Source: Rhypophila decipiens
Taxonomy: Eukaryota > Ascomycota > Sordariomycetes > Sordariales > Naviculisporaceae
Direction of reading: 5' to 3'
Assembly (NCBI GenBank): GCA_033297075.1
Contig: MU858257.1
Coordinates: 1-61,492, forward strand
Length of the DNA: 61,492 nucleotides
The notes under the pieces were generated by a model. It did not search any database and was not told where the DNA came from. It was given only the letters and a program-made list of their open reading frames with translations. Shown in pieces: positions 1 through 12,046 of this stretch. Position 1 is the stretch's first letter; each line of letters begins with the position of its first letter. The translations under genes and the position numbers were made by a program.

Positions 1-629
1 GGAGGCGGGCCAACCAACCTGTTATTGACGAAGCAGTGGTGCAGGAAGCCCAGGATTGTATTATCCATGGCCTAGAAAGGATCAGGGACCTTGAATAAAG
101 CTGAAATCCGTTTTTTTCTATGTAAATAGCTTCAAAAATGGGGTGGTTACCCTTGGGGGGGATTGCCAAGCCTATTCCAACTGGGGGTCATTCCATGTGG
201 GGGTCTTGGCGTCTATACCCTAGGATAGTATATAATATCCCAGCTCGGATAAAGCAACTTCCCACCTCGGAAGTATTGTGGTGTGCAGATACAACAACGC
301 TTTGGTTTTTCCCCACGTCGCATAATGTACATAACGTGGATGTGGCTTGTCCCTTTCTGGAAGAACATTATATGTTGTGAATTTTGTGGTTACGAACGCG
401 AGTCTGATTGGACCACTTCCTCGACGTTTGTCCCAGGTCCCCACACCCTTAAAAAATTATAATGGTTGCCAATATTGCGCCTCAGCAGTATTACAAGTTC
501 AGCTCTCTCCGACACACAGACCTTCGGAAGAGGAGATAAGTACTAGGCCATTCTTCGCGTGCTTTGCCTTTCCCTTTCACCGTTCATGCAAACACACGCA
601 CCTGCAACACAAGGCCCGCCATCCCCAAC
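1..629. other. Upstream non-coding stretch
   Basis: No convincing gene is visible. Short open frames here overlap on both strands without recognisable domains. The last 100 bases are pyrimidine-rich and probably form the leader of the membrane-protein gene starting at 630. Confidence 0.5.
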
Positions 630-1664
630 ATGGAGACAATCTTTGAATATCAGGCGACTTTAGCCACCCGAGGCGTGCTCCAGCACATCCGAAACATGAC
701 ACTGCCATGGGCCTACGCCTTTAGATATGGACCTAGGCCTGGCTCGCGTCGCCCGTTGTCCCGCCATCACATACATCTGATCGTTGCCCTAATCGCCCTC
801 GCCGTCTTAATTCTCACATATCTGTGGTATTCGATCCTTGCTCCGGCTCATTCCAAACCCTTGCGGCTTCTCGGCCAACGCAGTGGCAACCAAGTGGCCG
901 CCGCCGACGTCTATGGCCTTGGCGTCCGCGTGGGCCTCTATACGCAGACCATTGGCATGCTCATCGCTGCGGCCAGTTTTCACACCGGGGGCATCAAACT
1001 CGCAGGCTCGGCCATCATGATCGCCTATCTCGCGTGCTGGACACAGCTTGCGCGCGCCGGCGAGTTCAGCCCCTGCGAGGCATGGCTAATCGGCACCCTG
1101 GTCGGGACAACAGCCGTCAGCGGACAAGTGGTCTCCTTGATTCCTGACAGCTCGATCGTGGGTACCTTCTTGCTGCTCGTCGCGAGCGTGTGGGCATTGG
1201 CGACAAATATCTGGTTCTGGTCGACGTTGTACGCGCGTCTGCCGCCCCTGGGGACGCGTGGTGTCGTGTGGTTCTTTACCGAGGTTCAGATTAACGGGTG
1301 GTTCCGCGTCTTCATGCTCGTGTTGCTCAGCATTGGGGCCCTTTTCCTGATCGCTGGCACCACGGGGGCAGTCATAGCAATGAGGAAATCGATGGAACAT
1401 GGGGTGCGGGAGGTCACCGAGGAGCAGCTGATGGAAGAGATTGAAGAGTGGAAAGTTGGGGTTTGGCTGTCCGCCGTTGGGGGCCTGGTGACTTTGATTT
1501 TCACCATTGCGAGCGCCGAGATGATTATTCGATACAACGCGTTGCAGCCGGAGCGTTCCTTGTCTACGCCTGGTCAGGCAATTCCGTTTGCTATTGGCAT
1601 CATCACTCTGGTGGATGGGATTATTTCTTTTCTCATCATGCTTCTGAACGATGAGCTTGACTGA
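630..1664 (+). CDS. Polytopic membrane protein of unknown function
   Basis: Single-exon gene of 344 residues. I chose the ATG at 630 (METIFEYQ) rather than the in-frame ATG at 564, because the upstream 22 residues look like translated leader. About eight hydrophobic segments are visible: one near residue 50 (LIVALIALAVLILTYLW), then segments around IGMLIAAASF, IMIAYLACW, LIGTLVGTTAVSG, TFLLLVASVWALATNIW, FMLVLLSIGALFLIAG, VGLVTLIFTIAS-like and the C-terminal FAIGIITLVDGIISFLIMLL. An acidic loop (EEQLMEEIEEW) sits before the last pair. The pattern resembles uncharacterised fungal multi-spanning membrane proteins; I recognise no catalytic or transport motif. It lies upstream of and convergent with the NLR-type gene. 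Confidence 0.8.
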   Translation: METIFEYQATLATRGVLQHIRNMTLPWAYAFRYGPRPGSRRPLSRHHIHLIVALIALAVLILTYLWYSILAPAHSKPLRLLGQRSGNQVAAADVYGLGVRVGLYTQTIGMLIAAASFHTGGIKLAGSAIMIAYLACWTQLARAGEFSPCEAWLIGTLVGTTAVSGQVVSLIPDSSIVGTFLLLVASVWALATNIWFWSTLYARLPPLGTRGVVWFFTEVQINGWFRVFMLVLLSIGALFLIAGTTGAVIAMRKSMEHGVREVTEEQLMEEIEEWKVGVWLSAVGGLVTLIFTIASAEMIIRYNALQPERSLSTPGQAIPFAIGIITLVDGIISFLIMLLNDELD

Positions 1665-2250
1665 AATGGACAGGTCAAAAATTACTGACGGCTCCGCAAT
1701 AATGACGGATAATTGGGTTGATCAATAGATGGTGGAGCAAGGAAGAGACGCCGGGATTACGTAGGAGTAATGATTCAAATACCCACTACAATTGAGCTCT
1801 TTGGGAAATAGGTAGTGGAACCCTTAACCTACACGATATTATACTTAAGGCCACACTCCCTTAACGATCTAGAGGAGCGGATAAAAGCTGTTATCTATAT
1901 TATGAGATTGCCAGAATATTTTCAGTTGTATATAAGTCCACCAATTGGTCCTCCTCTCGACCAATCGTGATGATCATCAGCCGAATTCGAAAAGCAAAAG
2001 CTCGAATGGCTCAGTTGGGAGCGCTCTTGGCCACTAGAACTGGGTGGGCGGATGAAAAGGGATTTCCGAACAGCTCTAGCGTTAAGAAGGTCGTCCCTTC
2101 GAAACGGGTTGGGAACAGTAGCGTAGATAGATAATCGAATAATAGCTTTTTTTTTTCCCCTTCAAAACAAGACGTACTTGAAATATTTGCATTCGGCTAG
2201 TATTTATCTACCCTATTTTGGAAGCCCTGCCTTCATTCTGGATGTGCCAG
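1665..2250. other. Convergent intergenic region
   Basis: No gene seen between two convergent 3-prime ends. A tRNA D-arm-like string (TGGCTCAGTTGGGAGCG) occurs at about 2007-2023, but no matching anticodon arm or T-arm follows, so it is not called as a tRNA. Confidence 0.5.
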
Positions 2251-5200
2251 TTAAAAGCCTTTACCATACTGCATGACAGCAACCTCGCCGTTCCTTGCAG
2301 TCAACACCGTACCCTTCTTAGTAACCAGCTGCAACGTCATAGGGTTGACCCAGTCTCGTGAGAGGAAGAAATGACGTCTGACGCCGCTGTCGCTGTTAAT
2401 CCTGCCTGCGGGTCCAGTTATGCCTTCCAGCTGGGCGCTGGCAGGACTCGCGATTTTGCTCGTGAGGTCGACATGCATGCCCATTGACGTAATGGCAGAT
2501 GTTGTGCACACCCAGTTCTCTTGGTCGATAAAGACGAGCTTGTCCCGGACAGGGCCGAGCAAGTGTCTGATTTGGGTTGAGAGCGCCTTGAGGGGCTTGC
2601 GGTAGATGGGGCCGTTTGGTAGGTTAGACAGGCGGACCAAGTAGAGCTGAGACTTGTTGCTGGTGCCCGTGGGGCTCCAAGGCAGAGACGGCGTATTGCC
2701 GCTTGTCGGGTTCAAAGTGAGCGGGAGTAAGTCTGAACTGCTCTTGTATCTTGCTGACGGGAGGCTTTCGTAGACAATATACTCCTTGTTGTTGGGTTGG
2801 AGAACTCGCTTTATCGTTCCCGTTGTAGGACCTCGGTTGGAGGCTGCCAAGCTGGGAGATGGTGGGGCAGGGCTTCTTCTTCGTGTCGCTGGTGGTCGGA
2901 GAGTTTGAGATGGGTCTTGGGTGTCTTCTGCCTCTTCATCTTCTTTGCCGTCGTCTGCCGGCTCGAGGGGCTCGAGTACCTGAATTTCCTCACTCAAAGC
3001 TCCGATATCTTCCGGCTCATTGGCCAATCCCGCCCACGTGTGCACCCGGACCTGACCCCCGCTGAGCCAAATCAACTGAGCGGTATCGACCGGATGGTGC
3101 AGCCACCTCCCCCCAGTCGACAACCCACCGGCCCATCGTCTCTTGCAAACTTCCTTTTTTGCCTTGAGGTCCCATAGTCTATCTGTGGATTCCGTGCTGA
3201 TCAGCAACATAGTCTCGTCTTGGCTAAAGAGTAGCTGCGTGACGGCGTCGCCGACCCGGAGGTCGAACGTGGGGAACACGGCCCATTTGTCGTCCTCCTT
3301 GATTCGGAGTCTCTTCACTATGACCTTGCTCGAATCATCCGCAGATGCAATAAATCGCCGTGAGAGAGACCACTCAATGACAGTAATTTCAACCGTCGCA
3401 GAGTGCTTGTATGCCTTTCGTACCACCTGCCCGTCGCTCATACTGTGAATATTCACCGCGCCATCATCACGACCAACGCAAAAGAACTCGTCCTCGTCGT
3501 CAGCTACGAGAGCCGTGATGTGGGCTCGCTGTGCGCGCTGGTCCTTGGCAAGCACAGGCTCGGATACAACCTCGGACACGGATGTACCATCCACGCTGCT
3601 TGATGTCTGGCTCACATCTAGCGAGCCAAGTCGCATGAGAATGTCGGGAGCCCAAACGTTGCATCCCGAGCCACGGACATCGTATATGCGCTGGCTATCC
3701 GGACTGAAGGCAAGATCACGGACAAACTCGTCCGAACTGAGCTCGTAAATGAGATGGAATCTGGGTAGAGACCAAACACGAATTGCGCCGTTGTTATTGC
3801 TTGTCAGAAGCAAGGTCCCGTCGTTGTTAAGGACCATTTCTCGGGCTCCAGTATCTCCCCGCTCCATTTGAGTGTCCTCGACAAGGTCCCAAATAACGAC
3901 GGTAGCGTCTTGATACAGGATGTAGATGATTGTCCCGTCCACGGGTTGCCACCGGATCACCTCGGGCGAGTTGAAGACATCCTGCCCATCAACTTCAAGA
4001 TCCCTATCTCCGTTGCGAATGCAAATGCGGGGTGAAAGTCCAGGCTGCGGGACAGAATTCGATGAAAGCTGTTGACGAACGGCTGCAATGTCCCACAGGG
4101 CAAGGGGCAGACCTCGAAATGCGATGGCTAAGCTTTTCTGGTCCGGGCTCAGGGACATGGCCCGCGGGCAGCTTCGCCTAGGATTATCTGCTAGTGATGG
4201 ATTGGTGAAGAGGCTCTCCTCAAGAGACTGTTCAAGGTCATAGCTGGTGATTGTGCAGTCGTCGTACCCAATAAGAAGCGTCATGTCTGACCCCAGCGCG
4301 AAGTCCAGGCTCAATGTTCTGGCAGGACTAATCTTTGGGACTTTGTATAGTCGTCGTCCGGTTTCAAGCTCCCATACCTGGAAGCTATAGCGTCCCGCTG
4401 TTGCAGCCCATCGACCAGTCTTGTCTGTCGAGAGAATGGTGGTCCATTCCCCGTGATGCAAGCGGTGGACTTCCTCGCACGTCTCTTTGTGCCACACAAT
4501 GATTGTGCCATTGCGCGAGATCAGGGCCAGGAAGTAGTTGCCCGCGCATCGTACTGCCGAAGCTATCTCATCCTCACTGACAGGAAGTCGGGTGATGCTG
4601 TCGTCCCAGGTGTCGGATGAAAGCCCACTGACAGATAAAAATTGTGGGCTGATACTGGTGTTGCCGGCGGATCTGACATATGTCCTAGAAATAACTGAAC
4701 CGCTGGGGCACAGAGGTGGGATGTTCTTGTAAATGGAAGAGGGGCTTTCTAAAAGATTCGGACCGAACTTTCCCACAACTCGGATAAGGTCAACTACCCA
4801 CTCTTGCACAAGATCGACCTCATCAATGCTTGTCCCTTTGGCGTCCAAAGAAGACACTTCCATTGACTTTTCCCTTCTCCTTGTACAACGTATCCAGGTG
4901 TTTAGCTGGCGAGCAGCTGTCATGAGGATATCGAGCTTGTTAGCCAAAGCGACAGCTTGGATCCATTGCAGAATGTAGTTGCTGCAGAAATGACGAAGGA
5001 GTAAGCACAAGGCTTGATTGTCCGTGCTAGCTTGGCTGACATGATATGCCCAGTTATTCATGGCGTAGAGCAGAAGCGGAAATTGCTCGTAAAGTGGCTT
5101 CAGTCTATCACTTGAAGTGAGGGACGAAGAGAGCCTGAAAGATGGCAAGTTCAGATTGTCCACAGCAAGTTCCTCATTCTGCTCTTGCTCCTCCGATAAC

Positions 5201-7666
5201 ATGGAGAATGTCCTCCTCCAATGGTCCTGGGATAGATACTGGAGACATGTCATAGCTAGTGTAGCATGACCAGCTTCTTGCCCGCTAATAGACGGAATCC
5301 CAGCGGTATCGGAAGGGAAACCACTTGTATTGAGAAGAAAAGAGCGGGCCGTGCTGTGGATGAGGATGACCCTTTCCCCGTCAACACGCACGAAGTGACC
5401 GCAAGCCTGCACCACCGTCTCTGAAAGATTGACAAAACCCTCATACTCGGGCTGTAGGGCCCCAGCTAGCTCGTCAATGTTCAGAGGTCGGATAGCATAC
5501 GCGGCCCAGGTAAGGATACGAAACGCCATTTCCTGTAATCGTGTATTCTGATTACGGACATTGTTCATCATCTGTTGGTAGAGCAAGTCCATCCCTTTTG
5601 GCAAATCGAGACTCATTTCAATGCCAGCCTGGGTGTGCCAATTTTCCCGCAGCGTCTCCAGGGCCAGTTTGGTCCACAGGAAAGAACCGTCTGCTCGACT
5701 GCGGATTCGCTGGATGATGTGCTGGTGAAGAGACTGATCATCATCAGGAAGAATCTCAGCTAATACGGAGGCGATATAGTCTTGGATGTCTTCTTGAGTG
5801 TCTTCAGAACTCAATTTGATGAGAGATGCGGGACCGAACCTGGCCGTAACCAGGCTTGTGAGCTCCCTTTTAGGCCTGCTCAATAAGAGAACCTTGATGC
5901 GTGTCTGAGACTTGATCTGCACAAGGTTACGCACAAGGGACTTGGGCGCGTCCGCTTCATCCATACCGTCAAATACCCAGTGTAACGTATGGCCAAAGTC
6001 CATCTTGAAGACGATGTTTTCAAAGATGGTTTCCCAGATGGCACGAAACTTTTGTTTGTAAGCCGTAAATCTAGTCTCACGATGGAGCTTGATCAGTTTA
6101 TCGGCAAACTCCCGGTGACCGTCGGCCAGTTGGGAGGCGATTGCCCTGAGAGCATACTCTGTCGTCCGCGTCACAGGTTGCGTTTCAGTGAAAAAGTGAT
6201 ACTGGCAGCTTGATTTGCGAAAGGTTTGCTGTATATGGTCAATTGTCTTGGCGGCGAGTGTTGACTTGCCCGTCCCCGGCAGTCCAGTGAGCCATAGCCC
6301 ATTTACATCCCGATCACGAGAGTCAAGCCAAGCTTTGAAGTTGGTGGTTTCAAGCAGCCACTTGCAGGATTCTGGCAAGGCTTGAGAGAGATGACTGTCC
6401 AGGTTGTCTTGGGGTGTGTCATAGATGCCAAGTATCTCTTCAAGCACGGCGGTGTAGTTGATACGTCCGAGTCTTGGAACCAAGGCTTTGGATGATCGTA
6501 CTCTTGAAATGAGCTGGCCTAGCAGATCGATAAAGAGGCGGTAGTTTGGATCCAGGCGACTTTGAAATTTGCATATGCTATGATGGTCGGCGTTCAGAGG
6601 AATCGAAATCTCTTTGGGGTAGTTCAGGATCCCAGAGTTCTTATCAACAATCTAACCACGTCCATATCGTTAGTCCTCTTCATTAAGAACCAGATCATGG
6701 GAACTGGTGCCGTGGTGACTTGGGAATATGGCAATATGTGAAAATAAAGGGACAAGACGTAAAATTAGTGGAGGAAAAAGGCGCACTTGCTATTCGTTTT
6801 ATCCCTGGCGACAACTTGGTCACCTTATTCTCGTAGAAAGAGACGAGTTCCCAAGAACCGCAAATGCCCCGGAATTGCTCATTGATGTCTCCGATCGATG
6901 TCGAAGATGGCTCCAACTCCGAGACATAAACCTTTTTCGATGACCCTACCAGAAGAGACAAGAGGCCATTGAGGGTTGATGCGTGTGATGAGCCTCTATG
7001 GGGCGTGGATAAGAACATGAGGCCATGCACCCTGGATAACAATGAGGCATATTGGTCATTGGTCTTGCCAAGCACCAGCGCCTTCTTGACCACTAGACCG
7101 CCCATAGAGTGACAGACAAAGATTATAGGCTTCCCGCCTATCGCCGTATCGTTGGCTCCGTCTGATCCATAAGCCTGCATGTATGCTAGGAGGCTCTTTG
7201 AAAAGTCCAAGATGCTGTATGTGGTTTTCGAGTCTCGAAAGTTTGCGTTGTAACCGAATGTGAAGATGCGCAATCGGGCAAGGCCCTCCTCAAGATGAAT
7301 CCATGTCGGCCAGAAGTTGCCCGGGTCTCGATTCCATGACCAGGTCTTGAGCGAGGAGCCACCGAGGCCGTGGACAAAGATGATATCAGCCTCGCTGTCG
7401 CTAGTGTCATGGACTAGTGTCAGCCCTAATGGGTCTTCTGGCACTGGTAATTTCGCCTTGAAGAAGGCAAACGTCCGCGAGGAGCCACTAGACGCGCGTT
7501 CCCTCAAAGAGGCATTGGGGACGGGAGGCATCTCTGGAAGTGATGGCCTAGGTGGCGCAGCTAGTGAATGGTGGAAAGGAAACAGTCCGTGAGCCAAGCA
7601 CCGGTTCTGTATCCATATCGCCTGGATTAACTGAGAGTTCTGAAGTTCTAACCGTCTAATGATCAA
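2251..7666 (-). CDS. NLR-type STAND protein: alpha/beta hydrolase-NACHT-WD40
   Basis: Two exons are proposed: 7666-6791 and 6651-2251, giving about 1758 residues. Exon 1 encodes a lipase/PGAP1-like alpha/beta hydrolase with an oxyanion region (FVHGLGGSSLKTWSW) and a nucleophile elbow (FVCHSMGGLVVK). The conserved NADHHSICKF segment, with a candidate catalytic His, lies at the start of exon 2. Then comes a NACHT NTPase with Walker A GLPGTGKST (about residues 415-423) and Walker B WVFDGMDEAD (about 517-526). The C-terminal 700 residues hold degenerate WD40 repeats and a low-complexity acidic/Pro linker. The 139-bp intron joins KLSPGIKRI to IVDKNSG, has donor GCAAGT (a GC-AG intron) and branch site CTAAC 22 nt before the acceptor. 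The start is uncertain: 7666, or the in-frame ATG at 7531 (MPPVPNAS). Family members act in fungal non-self recognition and regulated cell death; this role is inferred here. No frame breaks were seen. Confidence 0.85.
6652..6790 (-). other. GC-AG intron of the NLR-type gene
   Basis: The donor reads ATA|GCAAGT and the acceptor GGTTAG|ATT, with CTAAC as branch site. Removing it joins two reading frames in phase and restores the family's continuous SPGI-K-x-IVDK segment. The nearest GT (two bases further on in AAGTGC) would put a stop directly after the junction. Confidence 0.7.
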
Positions 7667-8023
7667 AAACTTGAAATCTTGAATGTACGGATATGACTCG
7701 GATATGTGGCTGTCTGTCTACGAGTTTTTCACAGGCGAACTAACTGCATAAGGGCCTTAACCCCGCACCTTCAACCACTCGATGTTACATTGATTTCCCA
7801 ATCCTATTGGCCGAGAGGCTATGGTATCGCGTCAGAGTTGATTATTATCTAGGTACAGAGTGTGAGGAGAACATGTTGCTGCCTGACCAATGGAATGTGC
7901 ATGTCATGTCTCCAAGCATACAAGAAGGGAGGCAAAGTGGGTAAGTCCATGTACCCAGCTAATAATTCCCAGAACTACCTTATCATCGATGCAGGAAGTT
8001 GCATTTGCTGCTCGAGCTCCTGC
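7667..8023. other. Intergenic region
   Basis: Holds the promoter side of the NLR-type gene and the 3-prime flank of the MFS gene, both on the minus strand. I see no gene, RNA or repeat. Confidence 0.5.
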
Positions 8024-9997
8024 CTATTGAACATGATCCCGCAAGAGGAGTGACTCGGCTGCGCCCGTTACTGCCACAACCCCCAGGGCCCAAAAAGCGA
8101 TTCCCACATACCCGACATGCTCTCCGACCTCGAACAACTTGCCCGTGATTATTGGTCCCATGGCTCGACCAAGGCATGATAATGACGCCGCTGCACCGTT
8201 TACCCGGGCGAGATAACTCTTTTCGGAGGTTGTCTTTGTAATCCTATTGAAGCATTTGTAAGCCTGTCCCGATATTCGTTCATAATTATAGGTCATGAGT
8301 TCCTGGCTGTCATTGGAGGAACTTACAGCATGGTTGAGCAGATATATCCAATCGAGGCCAAGATTACCTTGCTCCAGAGCTCTAGGACTACCAAGGTCAA
8401 GGGCAGCTGGGAAGGAAGAGCCGGGAGAAAAGGAGTAGCGAGGTAGAGTATTGGGTAGATAGTCAGGACGATCCGGTAGGCTCTCAGAGGGCCCATCCGG
8501 TCGATAAAATATGGGACAAGGCGGATCTGGACGAGCGCGGCTACTATTGCTTGAGACAGCAGAATGAAGCCGATGGTTTGGTTGGAATAGCCGAAACCGT
8601 TTGGAGTCTGGAGGATACTTCTGACGCTTAGACTCATGCTGTCAGATATGCTCGGTGGTTTTTCATCAGTCTCAGTGCTGGGGGGCGCGGCGAGGAAGGG
8701 GGTCCATCACGGCATCGGATGACGTCTTGCGGTATGCCAATAGTGAGAGGGAAAGGATCTGCAGCATGATTTGGGGTGTGAATGCCTTGCTTGTCGCGTT
8801 GATCGAAGAGTCGGACATCATTCCTTCCCGCTCATTTAGCTCATCTGTGCTCGTGGTAGAGTCGTTATCCTTCAAACCTTCGCCAGAGACGTCTCTTTGT
8901 ACAGGCTGTAGTTCAATGTATGACTCTGAGTTCTGCCCGGGCTGCGTTGGCGCGCCGATATCTTGTAACTGATGTTCCCCATCCATCGAGAGCATCATAG
9001 CCGTAAGTGTCGTTATTTGTTGAACCGGGCCGTGGTCGCTTGCCACAAAGCAAGGCCGCGATCGATCTTCCCAGTCTCAGTCCAATATCAGGCGGCCCTG
9101 CCGAAAGTTGCGGGTGTGTCTCCTCGAGCACGAAGAAGGCCAAGATGAAACTAGAGATTTGGGAAAAGGCAACGACCAAGTTGGGCAGAAGGTACGGATA
9201 TAACAGCAAAATGTAATTGGACGGAAAGATGGATGGATAGTTGGTTGCGGGATCAGCCAGAAGACCACCCAAGACCGGTCCAACAAGATAGCTGTGATCT
9301 GTCAGTTGCGGCTTTCTGTGCAGCAAAGAATGATCTCTTACCCCATTGACCTCATGAACGTCACCAGTGACAGGGCAGATGCTAGTGCATGCATTGATTA
9401 GAAGCCTGAACACATCACGGAATGAAAGGACGTCGATGTTGACCTACCCCTTTGCTCGTCTCTTGTTGTAAGTTCCACGGCGCAGGTCTGGACAAGGCCG
9501 ACATTGGGATTAGACAGACCACCAAACGCCCTCGATAGCACGGCAGACGTGATCGATCGTGAGAATCCGAACCACAGAGCCGTAATTATTCCACCAACAG
9601 ATCCAATGAGAAGTGTTTTCTTCCGGCCTATTCGATCGCTCACACGGGACCAGACCATGTTACTGAGGAACTCGGCAAACGTGAATACCGCAATCAGAAG
9701 CCCCGCGTAAAACGTGATCCTGCTCGTGGGGACCTCATTGAAGGACCGGATCATGAAGTACACATATGGAAAGATGCTGGTCCACGCGATGGCTTCGGTT
9801 GCTCGCAACATTCCTTACACATTACAATCAGCATCTAGTCAGCCCTTGTTTACTAGTACTATATACATAACAAGCCAGAGTTGCAAGTCCTTACCTAGAC
9901 TGATAAGTTGGACACGGATCTCCGAGATAGAGCCCGGAACAGGTTTATTTGGTGTACCATGCTGGTGAGCCTGTCCATGTCTGGTGCGATCAGGCAT
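8024..9997 (-). CDS. MFS transporter (DHA1-like), one-base frame break
   Basis: Proposed exons on the minus strand: 9997-9895, 9813-9448, 9381-9342, 9291-9026 (3-prime edge tentative), 8961-8327 and 8243-8024. Five introns of 50-83 bp include perfect GTAAGG/GTAAGT donors. The product would be a 12-TM major facilitator of about 542 residues. Visible motifs are SRVSDRIGRKKTLL (motif A), SRAFGGLSNPNVG, FLVGPVLGG-like YLVGPVLGGLLADP, LEETHPQL, and LARVNGAAASLSCLGRAMGP in the C-terminal half. The reading frame fails at the five-base homopolymer 8698-8702. Dropping one base restores VMDPFLAAPP and makes the summed exon length divisible by three. It is therefore either a recent null allele or a consensus error. 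The intron between 9025 and 8962 has a weak donor (GTTCAA). It sits next to a broken SDR and AKR, suggesting a small catabolic or secondary-metabolite group. Confidence 0.75.
8698..8702 (-). other. Homopolymer at the frame break of the MFS gene
   Basis: A run of five G on the plus strand (C on the coding strand). Four bases would keep LAYRKTSSDAVMDP in frame with FLAAPPSTETDEK. There is no room for an intron. Confidence 0.75.
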
Positions 9998-10253
9998 TTT
10001 AAGGCCTTAAAGAGATCTCAGGACGACCGGAGAAGGCCCAGGTTGGTGAGAGGGTTAGCAGGTCAGCAAGACTCGTGCCCGTAGTGAAGGAATGGATCGA
10101 GTGGAAGTTTCGGGACCTTCCCCGCACCTAAGCGCTCAGTGATATTAAAACTTATTATACTGTGTACTAACGGTGTTATGGCTATAAAGACTGCAGGAAC
10201 AATACACTGTCAATTCACCAGGAAAAGCCCATCAATACTTGTTGGCCATCCGA

Positions 10254-11085
10254 TCAAAACAAGGATTGACCGCCGTCAACAATGATATCCGCACCCGTGA
10301 TATAACTCCCCGCGCGACTTGCAAGCAGAACAACCACGCCCGTGAGCTCGTCTCGCTCGCCCAACCGGCCCATGAGATTCCTCTCGCACCAAATCTGACG
10401 AGCCGCCTCCAGCCCATCTCCTTCGTTCAGAATGGTATTCATTTAGCCCGGACTGATGCTATTCACCCGTATTCCATGGCCGGCCCATTCCGCCGCCAGA
10501 CTGCTCTTTAACATGATCACCGCCGCCTTGGACGCATTATATGCCGCTTGAGGTTGTGGGAAGTTAACCGAGTGTCCTGACATGCTGGCGACAAAGATGA
10601 TGCTCCCCCCGGTCTTGGCTTCGGACATCTTCCTTGCAACGGCCTGAGCGACGATGAAGGATCCTGTTGTGTTGATGTCGATTGTTTTGCGCCAGTCTTG
10701 AATTGACAGGTCTAAAGAGTGTTCGCAACATACTGTCCCAGCAAAGTTGAGCAGGATCTTGATAGGTCCGAATTCGGCGACGACTTGCTCAACTGCCTTT
10801 GCGACAGCATCCGCATCAGTGATCTTGACTTTGGCAAATGTTATTCGTGATGCTGGGAAGTCGGATGATAGCTTTTGGACGACGGTTTGGGCTTGTTCGG
10901 CCGCGGTGATGTCGAAGATGGCGAGATTTTGCAAGCCATGTTCTAGGAGAGCGCGACTTGCTGTTGACCCGAGATCTCCTGCGCCGCCCGTCACGATCAG
11001 CTGGCCTCGGGGCGGGGGCGCTTGGAGAGCAGAAGGTCATTGTTGGGAGGACCCGCGAGGTCAGCTCTGAACGTTCGGGTGCCAT
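10254..11085 (-). pseudogene. Short-chain dehydrogenase/reductase with internal stop
   Basis: Classical SDR, Rossmann-fold NAD(P)(H) oxidoreductase. Visible motifs: cofactor loop TGGAGDLG, NFAG, the serine in FVASMSGH, the active-site YNASK, then INSISPG-like NSISPG and the C-terminal DIIVDGGQSLF. A TAA at 10443-10445 interrupts the frame between SPG and MNTILNEGDG, where homologues usually have SPGYM(D/N)T. The N-terminus is also off-frame: NDLLLSKRPRP is one base out of phase with QLIVTGGAGDLG, next to a run of five G at 11014-11018. The substrate cannot be told. All catalytic residues lie upstream of the stop, but the C-terminal strand and substrate region would be lost. The 5-prime limit (ATG at 11085) is approximate. 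Confidence 0.75.
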
Positions 11086-12046
11086 ATTTTGCTTTCTGTT
11101 TTCGAGCTTCCACGGTGATACTGAGTAAAATTCGGGATGCTTGCAGCTCTCCGAGAACAAGTCCTCAAGTACGGATATAATATACAATGTATTGATGGGT
11201 AGCTTAGAGTTTTGTTCTCATTGCCCATGGACCCGGCCTCTTTCCGGTTTGATATCGGCTCACTGTGTTTCGAAACAACGCGCTGTCGGTGCCAGTTCGG
11301 ATTAAAGTTCATCAATACCCATTCAAGCGAGTTGGTAGAGCAAACCAGTTATCTGTTGGTGGCGAGACCTGCAAGAGACCCTGCAAGGCGCCTACAAACG
11401 GCACGGTTGATAGATTCACCCCTTCCCCAGGGGTGCTTCAAGACCACTGCAGTCCTATCGTCTCGTGCAGGTGACCCCGCTTCTGAAAGCCTCAAACTCC
11501 TGGACTTATCTCTCCTGGAATGTGACGGTGGCACGACGTCTGTTGGCTAGCAGACGATGTCTTTACGACCTCATGAATCCCACACAGTAACAAGACCTTT
11601 CGAGATTTCTATTATAAGGGCCTTGCCGACTACGCGGGTGTAAAAATGGGATGTGAAGATCAGATATGTATACTCTTCTAGCTCTTTTATGGTATTGGTC
11701 ACTTTCTGCTTGACAACTTAACCAAGGTCTTCTCAGTGTTCATCCAGAATACTGACAGATTGCACACCCCACTTTTACACCCAGGTGCCGACCTATCTCA
11801 CTTCAATCCAATCCCTCTAAACGATAGGGGGCCCGAAACGTCACTTTCCGTCTCCAGTCAGTCGGTATATGTCTCATTTGTTCCCATCAGTGAATACTAG
11901 TATTCCGGGTCGGTTTATAGCTCCAGTCCACCATTATTGGCGTGTAAGAACTGACTGTCTTATACACCGCATCAGGAGACCTCTCTTCAATCAAGACCCC
12001 TAGCCAACACTCGACGGATTTCGATTTCAACGACAGAGTTAATTCA
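11086..12046. other. Divergent promoter region between SDR and AKR
   Basis: About 0.95 kb separating two divergently transcribed oxidoreductase genes. No gene with recognisable coding features is seen; the open frames at 11212-11550 and 11887-12180 have no domain and no promoter context. Confidence 0.5.

Noticed and set aside
2002..2045. tRNA-like D-arm string (TGGCTCAGTTGGGAGCG)
   Set aside because: No anticodon stem or T-arm in proper spacing could be drawn; at most a decayed tRNA or SINE fragment.
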